Source: Callorhinus ursinus
Taxonomy: Eukaryota > Chordata > Mammalia > Carnivora > Otariidae
Length of the DNA: 64,000 nucleotides
Direction of reading: 5' to 3'
Assembly: GCF_003265705.1 (NCBI RefSeq)
Contig: NW_020312902.1
Coordinates: forward strand, 12,770,393-12,834,392
In this document: one piece after another, positions 56,400 through 64,000 of the stretch
Layout of the letters: each line of letters opens with the position of its first letter
Numbering within the stretch: the first letter of the stretch is position 1
Translations under genes and position numbers: made by a program
Notes under the pieces: model-generated
Told to the model about the DNA's origin: nothing
The model's input: the letters and a program-made list of their open reading frames with translations, nothing else
The model's database searches: none

Positions 56400-56860
56400 G
56401 TATCAGTCTAGGTATTTATAGGAAACAGATGATGGACTCAAGAGAATAATTGAGGGTAGTTTAAAGAAACACTGTTGACAAAGGTATGGGCAGTGTTAAG
56501 AGAAAACTGCAGACAGTGGAGTGCTCTGCAGCGGGCAACAGCCAGGAGTCAATATCCTTATTCTCCTGAAGAACACAAGGTGGGAAAGATCACCAGAACT
56601 CAGAATGAGGGCTTTAACTATTGGAGATAGCTCCAGCCAGGAGTGGAACCCCTCACGGAGGAAGGAGGAATACAGCAATTGCAACTCATAGCTCATAGCT
56701 CAACAGTGAGGGAGCTGGGGCTTTAAAAAGTGACACTCTATTCTCTCCCCTTCTACCCTCCTCCTGGTACCTTCCACTGGCTGAATTGAACTGGAAGCTG
56801 GAAAGCAAATGAGACTGTTGATGTAATTCATAAAGATCAGTGTCCCATGGCAGACAGAAG
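56400..56860 (+). repeat. Interspersed repeat, family unnamed, copy 2
   Basis: Contains GGAAACAGATGATGGACTCA (56420), GGTATGGGCAGTGTTAAGAG (56482), GAACTGGAAGCTGGAAAGCA (56788) and TTGATGTAATTCATAAAGAT (56818). These parallel the landmarks of 28060-28480 in the same order and orientation. Minus-strand frames here (56496-56696 and 56686-56916) are chance. Confidence 0.5.
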
Positions 56861-57054
56861 GATGGAAAATGGTAGACAATAAGTATGAAGGAAGAGACCA
56901 TATCCATCCAGTACACTGACTGACAGAGAAGGGCAAATGTTATTGCTTTTGGTTGAGCTTAATTTTAAAACATTAACCTATTCTCCTTAACACATCAAAA
57001 GCAGAATCCTCTGGCAGCTTTGACCTGATTCATTGATTACAAAATGGGTTTTTT

Positions 57055-57270
57055 AAAATGTTTGATAATGGGGTGCCTGGGTGGCTCAGTCGTTAAGCAT
57101 CTGCCTTTGGCTCAGGTCATGATCCCAGGGTCCTGGGATGGAGCCCTGCATCAGGCTCCCTGCTCGGCAGGGAGCCTGCTTCTCCCTCTCCCTCTGTATA
57201 CCACTCTGCCTACTTGTGCTCTGTCAAATAAATAAATAAAATCTTAAAAAAAATAAAATGTATGATAATG
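57055..57270 (+). mobile_element. Carnivore SINE, sense
   Basis: The body is 57071-57254, with a slightly shorter CT-rich middle. The nearly perfect 16-bp duplication is AAAATGTTTGATAATG (57055-57070) and AAAATGTATGATAATG (57255-57270). Confidence 0.96.
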
Positions 57271-57279
57271 TATAGTTTA

Positions 57280-57500
57280 TACCAGAGAATTCCAAAAGAT
57301 GAGTGAGGCTATTATTTCATCGTTACTTTGAAAAATATCTTCACCAGATACAGAATTCTGTATTGACTGTTTTTGTAGCATGTTAAAGATGTCCTTCTCT
57401 TGTCTTAGGTCTGAATGGTTTCTGAGGACAAGTCAGCCATCCTTCATAACATCATTCTTTTGTATGTAATATATCTTTTGTCCCCTGTTTGCTTTTATAT
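57280..57500 (-). mobile_element. Old L1M-like fragment, antisense
   Basis: TCACCAGATACAGAATTCTG (57341), then GTTTCTGAGGACAAGTCAG (57418) and a TCCTTCATAACATC stretch resemble a reversed old L1 block. Strongly diverged. Confidence 0.4.
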
Positions 57501-57527
57501 ATTCTATTCATCTTCGGTGTTCAGTAG

Positions 57528-57640
57528 ATATAGAAATATATATAATTAAATATATATTGAAATATATGTATTGAAATATATAATTAAATATAATATTGAA
57601 ATATATGTATTGCAATATATATGTATGTATGTGTAATTTC
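57528..57640. repeat. AT-rich microsatellite
   Basis: Irregular repeats of AAATATAT, TGAAATATATGTAT and ATGTATGT units. Confidence 0.85.
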
Positions 57641-57889
57641 AATTTTAAAGCTGAATTTTCACATTCAATTTTAAAGTTGTTTTTGGAAGAAACACATATC
57701 CAGACCATGTTACTTCTTTATACCAGAAGTGGAATATCCATTTGTAATTTATTTTTAAAAATACAAGTTTTTGCCAAGTCTTTTAGGAATTGCTCCAACA
57801 TTGCTTTTGAATAAACCATTCTTCTAAATCTAGAAAGTTCATTTTATCATATAAATAAAAAATGTTTTTATTTAAATCTCTTTTCTGAT

Positions 57890-58484
57890 CTCTAAACTTT
57901 GCCATTGGCATAATATAGGTGACTATATTCTTTTAGTTACTGCCTGTATCATGTGCTTTTACTATCTGGTACTAGATATCATTACTCCACTTTTACTAAT
58001 TTATGCACAAATATGTTATATATTTCTTCACAAATTTATTTCTAAATAGTATATTTTGTTATTACAAGTTACATATTTTGTTACATTATGTAACAAGGTG
58101 TTCATTGTGATCAGAAAGTTGTGGAATATTTACATTGGGTGACACTAAATTATCATTCCATTTTTAATATCTTTAATTGTATCACTTGGTTTTCCATGTA
58201 TATAATCATATCGTCTGCAGGAAATGGTGATTTTTAATTCCTGCTTTCCAATTTTATTTTATTTGACAGAGAGAGACACAGCGAGAGAGGGAACACAAGC
58301 AGGGGGAGTGGGAGGGGGAGAAGCAAGCTTCCCACAGAGCAGGGAGCCCAATGAGGGGCTCAATCCCAGGACCCTGGGATCATGACCTGAGCTGAAGGCA
58401 GATGCTTAAGGACTGAGCCACCCAGGCGCCCCCTTGCTTTCTAATTTTAATACCTCTTATTTCTTTATAAAAATCTAATCTATG
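57890..58484 (-). mobile_element. Old L1 RT region, antisense, split by SINE
   Basis: ATATCGTCTGCAGGAAATGG (58209) is the reverse of the RT palm FADD region. TTAATTCCTGCTTTCCAATT continues after the SINE as TTTCTAATTTTAATACCTC. It is strongly diverged and AT-rich, and the left limit is uncertain. Confidence 0.5.
58240..58448 (-). mobile_element. Carnivore SINE, antisense
   Basis: The body is 58256-58433, lacking a long A-tail, with the head ending GCCACCCAGGCGCCCC. The imperfect duplication is CCTGCTTTCCAATTTT (58240-58255) and TTGCTTTCTAATTTT (58434-58448). Confidence 0.95.
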
Positions 58485-59600
58485 GAATGTGAAGAAATAT
58501 TTGCAAACCATATATCTGATAGTTAATACCCAAAATATATAAGGAATTCCTACAACTCAGTACAAAAAAAAAAAATTAAAAAATAGGTAAAGTAAGCAAA
58601 TAGATATTTCTCTAAAGAAGCCATATAGATGGCCAACAGGAAAATGAAAAAGTGCTCAACATCACTAACCATAAGGGAAATGGAAATCAAAACCACAGTG
58701 AGCAATCATTCTACCTGTTAGGATGGCTATTATCAAAATAACAAAAGATAACATGTTTGTGTAGATGTGGATAAAAGGAAACCCTTGTATATTACGGGTA
58801 GGAAGGTATATTAGAGCAGGCACTATGGAAAACAATATGGAGTTTCCTCAAAAATTTAAAAATACAACTACCATATGATCCAGCAATCTCACCTCTCAGT
58901 ATATACCTAAAAGAATTGAAATCAGGATCCCGAAGAGATTATCTGCACCTCCATGTTCATTGCAGCCTTCTTTACAATAGCTGAGACATGGAAGCAAACT
59001 AAATGTCTGTGAACAGATTAATAAATAAAGAAAATGTGGTTTATAAATACAATGGAAGATTATCAGTCTTAAAAGAAGAAAATGCTGCTATTTGCAACAA
59101 CATGGATAAAGCTGGAAAACATTATGCTAAGTTAATAAGCCAGGCACTAAAGGAGAGATACTTGTGATACCACTTACACAAGGAATCCAAAATAGTCAAA
59201 CTCCTAGAAGCAGAGAATAGAATGGCTGTTGCCCAAGCCTCACATGGAGCGGAAACAGGAAAGCCAAACCATCACTACAGGGTAAAAAGTTCCGGTTACG
59301 CAAAATGAGTAAGTCATAGACATCTACCGCATGGTATATTGCCTATAGTTAACAATCGCGTATTGTGTAGTTAAAAATTTGCTAAGAAGGTAGATATTAT
59401 GTTGTGTCCTTACCAAAAAAAAATAATCATAATCATAATCATAATAGATAAAAGGTCAGGAGAAACTTTAGGAGGTGATGGATAAGTTTATGGTATAGAC
59501 TGTGGAGATGATTTCATGGGTGTATCCTTATCTCCAGACTCATACAGTTGTATACATTAATTATGGATAGCTTTTGCAAGTCAAAAAATTTTAATTAAAA
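58485..59600 (+). mobile_element. Old L1 ORF2 end and 3' UTR, sense
   Basis: GTGAAGAAATATTTGCAAAC (58489), GATGGCCAACAGGAAAATGA (58628), ACTACCATATGATCCAGCAA (58868) and AATGGAAGATTATCAGTC (59051) are L1 ORF2 C-terminal landmarks. The 3' UTR runs to TTAATTAAAAAACCGC near 59600 and includes an (ATCATA)n run at 59426-59447. There are no open frames. Confidence 0.8.
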
Positions 59601-59819
59601 AACCGCACATGGTTATCTAAATATTTTCTGTCACTACGTTCTAAATTACTTTGATAACTTGGTATTCATTAATTCTCCTCTCCTATTCACATGAAAAATT
59701 GGCCTTTGTTTCCATGTTTTGTGTGATATCTTTGTTGGGTCTTAGTATCTATATTATACTGGGCTTCAGCAAAAGAATGAGGAAGCCCTTCTTTTTCTGT
59801 GCTTTGAAACAGGGAATCA

Positions 59820-60360
59820 GGGAAGAATAACTAAAAAAACACTGCATACCATTTCACACGTATCAGATAGGAACAATAATTAAAATGTTAGCAATAATTA
59901 AAATATATCAATTTCATGTTTGGAGAAAGATGTGGAGCTTTGCTCTCTGCTAGTAGGAATACAAATTTATAGCACCAATTTGGTGAAGTCAGTAAATCCT
60001 AGTGAATATTAAGATGCACATACACTACAAGCAATCAGTTACTCTCAGGAATAGAACAGAAGACTTTTTTTTACATTTGCTTGCAAAAAGACCTTATAAA
60101 GGTATGTTTTTAGCACTGTTATTATAAAAGAAGATCCTGAAACAAATCTCTTTCAATAAGAGAGTTGATAAATCAATGGTGCCACAGTTATATTTGAAAT
60201 AATTAAGTTACAGCTATGAGTATCAACATAGTTAAATATCACAATGTAGAACTTAAAAAAATGTTACAAAAAGATATGTACAGTTTAATTTCATTTACAT
60301 AAAATATTTAAAATATGGAAAAAATTATATATTTTTGGAATAAAAATGTAGTTAGTCTAT
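59820..60360 (+). mobile_element. Ancient L1 fragment, sense
   Basis: CTGCATACCATTTCACACGT (59842), GAGAAAGATGTGGAGCTTTG (59922) and AAAAGACCTTATAAAGGTA (60088), followed by ATAAATCAATGGTGCCACAG (60168), mirror the ORF2-to-3' UTR order of an old L1. Heavily diverged. Confidence 0.5.
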
Positions 60361-60439
60361 AAAGACATGCATTCAATTAAGGAATAGATGTTGGGATTTA
60401 ATGCCTTGTTGAATTTTTAATGCCTTTCAAGCACTTATG

Positions 60440-61660
60440 GAAATAGCTTTCTTTTTTGGACTACGATTGTGAAATATACCATTTGATCTGATTTTGAAAG
60501 ATCATTGCATTCTTGTTTTGAAACACATTTTAATTGCAAGTGTTATTTTAATACGTTTCTAGATTTTATTTATTTGGAATTTTTGCAGTGACATTTATAA
60601 GAAAAAATATACGACATTGCTGCTTCTTTAACATGTTATTTTAGCAATAATATTATATCAAATTTATTTTATTTTATTTCATACCAACTTTATTTTAAAA
60701 GACTATTGAAATATTTCTTCTCATTTATGTTTCAGTGAGTTTAAATAATATTTACATATTCCTAACGTTTCAGTAGTATATACCTAAAAAGCCATTGACG
60801 TTGGTACTCTCTTAAGGATAGCATTTGAATAATTGTCCACTATTGCTCTCTTTGGCTATTTTATATCATTCTCTTCTGCAGGTAGATTCACTAATTTATA
60901 TTTGCCAAGAAGAGCACTTCTTTCATGTGGATTTTGAATCTATTTGCACAATCTTAAGCAAAGACATTTTAGTTTAGTGACGTCCTTTGTTTCAATATTT
61001 ATTTCCCCATTCTCATTTCTTATTTTATGTATGTGCTTTCTCCCTATTTTATTTTTAATTCAATGTATAATCTATTTTATTTTGTTTGGGTTTTTCAAAT
61101 GACAAGTGAATAGATTTATTATTTTCACTACTTTCTATTTTCTAATTCATTTTTTGTTATACCCTTATTATATTCCTTCAACTTTCTATAGGCTTTTATT
61201 ATTGGTCACTTTCTAACTTACTAATATGGATGCTTAATTTGTTTTTACTTTTTATTGTTTGAATAAATATATTTTTGCATTGCTTTAGCTATATCTCATA
61301 GAGAGGAATATAGCATTTTTTAAAATGTTATTTTCTATAGCTTCTATGATTTCAGTTTTCATTCTCTGTTCTGTTTTCTAGTTTTATTAATTTATTAGTG
61401 AGTCAATTTATTAATTTTGACTAAAGATGGTCATCTGTGCCATCTCCACTTTTTGGAATGTATTGAGATAGTCTTTATTACTTATTATAAGACCAATTTT
61501 ATTAGTATTCCAGGGCACCTGGAATATGGTATATTCTCTCTTTCATAGAATATATCAGATCAAAGTAGCTAGATTCTTTTAGGCCATACTAGTTTTTTTT
61601 TTTTTCATTTTTAATCTACAATCTCTCATGGACACAGATGAGATTTGACATTATCTTTAA
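60440..61660 (-). mobile_element. Ancient L1 ORF2 region, antisense, AT-rich
   Basis: TTTCCCCATTCTCATTTCTT (61003), TTCTAATTCATTTTTTGTTA (61140), TTTGCATTGCTTTAGCTATA (61275) and CTCATAGAGAGG look like reversed old L1 ORF2. Identity is low and AT composition can mislead, so both the limits and the assignment are uncertain. Confidence 0.35.
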
Positions 61661-62261
61661 TGTGTTGGCTATGTGCTCTAAATAGTGTTTATTGCTAAAA
61701 GAGAACTACATAATATATATTATGATAAAAGGAAATAATGTGTTCTTTTTAGAGCATCTGAGATCAGTCAATAGATTTACCCCTTGTTTGTCACCTATGG
61801 AGAATTATGTTCTAAAGAAAATATGGGAGACCAGTGCATTCAGTAATTCCTAGTACTTACCCCGGTAAGAATGAGAACACTCGTTAAAAATAATAAACAA
61901 CACACAATTATACACATTTGCATACAATCATTCTACTCCTGGGTCTGTTCCCTTTGTATAAGGCAGTCTGCAATGGATAGTAAACACCATCATTATTTAT
62001 AAGACTGGCTTATATGCTGTTATAAGTCAGAATAAGCAAGTTTAAAAATTTCTTTTCTATTTTGGTATCATGTATACAAAATGAAATGAAATGTACATTT
62101 TTGGACTCACTATACATTCCTTTTTCAAGATATGCTCATTTGATCTGTGAAGGGTTCAAATGTGGCTATTTCAAATTCCTGGAGCACGAACACATATATT
62201 AGCTACCGATTTGAGAGGGGAAGTGTGGGAAACAAGAAATTTGGTGTTCAAGGGAGGAAAA
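61661..62261. other. Unassigned AT-rich DNA
   Basis: A short stretch near 61920-62040 (CATTCTACTCCTGGGTCTGT) may be another ancient L1 scrap. Otherwise nothing is recognised. Confidence 0.35.
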
Positions 62262-62400
62262 GCCTTGAACTCGGACTCAGCAGAGAGTAGGGCTTGATTT
62301 CATCACCATCAGTATCTGAGTGACTTTGCAAAAACAAGACACTCTGCATCTCCTAGTTTTGCCATCTGTTTAACAGCTGTGATTGCCATTTCCCAATATA
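62262..62400 (+). repeat. MIR SINE, sense
   Basis: TTGAACTCGGACTCAGCAGA, GAGTGACTTTGCAAAAACAA and TTTTGCCATCTGTTTAACAG follow the MIR order. Confidence 0.6.
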
Positions 62401-63059
62401 CTTTAATGAACTGGTTCACAAATGGAATGAGATGAATTTTGACAACTCTGAAGCCAAGAAACTTCTAAATTCAAAATGGTGGTATTGATGTTTCCTCCAA
62501 ACTCCTTCCCTCAGAACAGATGAATTTGTCTTTCTCCTGCTCTCTGCCCCCAAAAGCTTTATGTATGAGAGTTTCTAGGGAAATAACCCTGTGTTTATCT
62601 TTTACACATGTTTAGAGACTTTAACATTTCAGTTACCAGCTCAAAATCAGAGAGTTTACGTTCCAGGTTTATCTTCACAGAACTACAAATGCATCCTATG
62701 ATGGCTGAAGTCAGGCTGTCTGTTAATGCATTTCCATTCATTTCAACAGGTGCACACTTCTCACATGTTATTTTAAAAAATACACCTGTTATGTACTATG
62801 GATATTCAAAGTTGACTAAATCCGTGTTCTCCAAGAGCTTCCAGTCTAACATAGCTACTCTTGTTATTTTTCTCTTCACAGAAATACCCTATAACAAGCA
62901 CAGTCATGCAGAGGCCCCATATGAGAGCCAAGAAGAAAATAGAGCTTTCTAGAGTAACATTCATGGTACCTAGCACGTTAGCCTTATGTTAAAATAAATT
63001 AAAAAACTACCAAGACATGATGCGTCCTTGTGCTAGAAGCCTAAATACTCAGAATGAAC
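62401..63059. other. Unassigned DNA, possible L2 scrap
   Basis: TTCTCCAAGAGCTTCCAGTC at 62827 resembles reversed L2. The 114-residue plus-strand frame at 62608-62952 covers this and has no recognisable domain. Confidence 0.35.
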
Positions 63060-63900
63060 TGCCTTAAAGAGATGGAAAGGTAGCAGCTTCTGACCAGCCT
63101 TTTCCAAGGCCGTGACTGGGATATGGGAACATGCAGGCCCATAAAGCCGGCATTTGGCACGGAGGGATGTTCCACCAGGAATGACACCCCTGCTAATGCG
63201 TATTAATCTTTTCGAGGGATTAGCTTACAAATATAGGGCAAGAAAAGCATTTTATTTCCTTTCCTATGTTCAAGATTACATGCTTTGTAAAATGCAACAG
63301 AACCATATCCAATAGCTGAGGTTCTACTTTAAAGTGATCACATGTATATCGTATTATTGTAATATATTTATTTTAATATAAAAGTTCCCTGCTGAGTGTG
63401 TGTGGCTAGAGTCGTGTTTGTCCAGGATTTACATTAAACCTTCATGTCATAAGCAAAACAAAAAGTGGATTTTTATGTGCCAACAGCACAGACATCCCCC
63501 TTTTCATGTTGTATCTTTTTTTATATCTCCCACCGCCACAAGTTACACATGCGAGTTTTAATTCACCTTCCTTGGTTGGGATCACCATCAAGCTACAGCA
63601 CCTTCCTGACTGTGCCCACCATGGTGTTCATCAGCAGAAGCGCTTATAAATATCGGTGCATTTTCAGCTACTGTGTCTGAGCAAGGAGGATCTGAAAATA
63701 CTTAGGTGCCCAAATGCACAATACAACAGCATTCTCCATCTCTGTCAATTATGATTTGAGAAAATAAATCCCTTCTCATTCTGAGCAGCTTCAGAAAAGC
63801 TGTTTATTGTTAACAATTATTCTGGGGCTTCAGAATATCTAGGCAGCTGCACTGTCCTCATATGCCTCTCCTATGCGCCAGGACCTGTAATGTGGCTGCT
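63060..63900. promoter_or_regulatory. Non-repeat block, candidate conserved regulatory DNA
   Basis: No transposon is recognisable over 800 bases. CpGs are retained in otherwise CpG-poor DNA (GGCCGTGACTGG at 63109, GCCGGCATTTGGCACGG at 63147, TAATGCGTATTAATC at 63195, TTCGAGGGATTAGC at 63211). Homeodomain-like TAAT and GATTA cores cluster at 63193-63225, and TTAACAATTATTC at 63810 is SOX/homeodomain-like. This is the texture of conserved non-coding elements, but conservation and function are not shown here. Confidence 0.3.
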
Positions 63901-64000
63901 ACTACTAAGTTCTTAATAGTGAGTTTCATTAGATCTACTTTTTGTTTGGGGAGTTCTTGTATTCATAAGACTCTATCTTTTTTAACATGCATTCACTCAC

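Noticed and set aside
63465..63680. 71-codon frame at the window end as an exon
   Set aside because: No recognisable domain or splice context. The apparent constraint of the block is better explained, if real, as non-coding.

Overview
The window reads as nuclear DNA from a carnivoran mammal, most likely an arctoid caniform (bear, seal or mustelid group). The evidence is about 15 tRNA-derived carnivore SINEs (SINEC type). Their tails carry the TCTCTGTCAAATAAATAAA form seen in non-dog caniforms, not the canid or felid tail. The carnivore LINE-1 lineage and old placental repeats (MIR, L2, MER5A, Tigger1, L1M) fit this. I find no cellular protein-coding gene, exon, rRNA or functional tRNA. All reading frames with recognisable homology belong to decayed transposons. 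The window is therefore intergenic or deep intronic, and which of the two cannot be decided from the sequence.

Layout. 1-5 kb: mostly unassigned DNA with one L1 3' end. 5.0-7.8 kb: a decayed Tigger1 DNA transposon split by a SINE. 9-12 kb: SINEs and an antisense L1M. 12.8-14.8 kb: a long antisense L2. 16.3-27.8 kb: a three-layer nest in which an old L1M is split by a nearly full-length 6.9 kb carnivore L1 (19292-26171) and again by a short antisense L1 3' end. This nest also holds a (GACAA)n array with a 10-N assembly gap. 27.8-50.6 kb: mixed MIR, L2, hAT MITE, SINE and LTR remnants, unassigned DNA, and an L1-inside-L1 nest at 42.9-44.6 kb. 50.6-53.9 kb: a rearranged L1 whose three consecutive parts lie in alternating orientations. 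54-57 kb: SINEs and an interspersed repeat shared with 28 kb. 57.3-61.7 kb: AT-rich old L1 fragments in both orientations. 62.4-64 kb: mostly unassigned DNA with patches that look constrained.

No gene network can be described. The window is of interest for the dated order of insertions given by target-site duplications (TSDs), the structural oddities of individual L1 copies (candidate 3' transduction, in-place inversion, same-family nesting), and a few non-repeat patches dense in homeodomain, POU and TCF-like motifs that could be enhancers. Those enhancer calls are motif-based only. No exciting new protein system was found.
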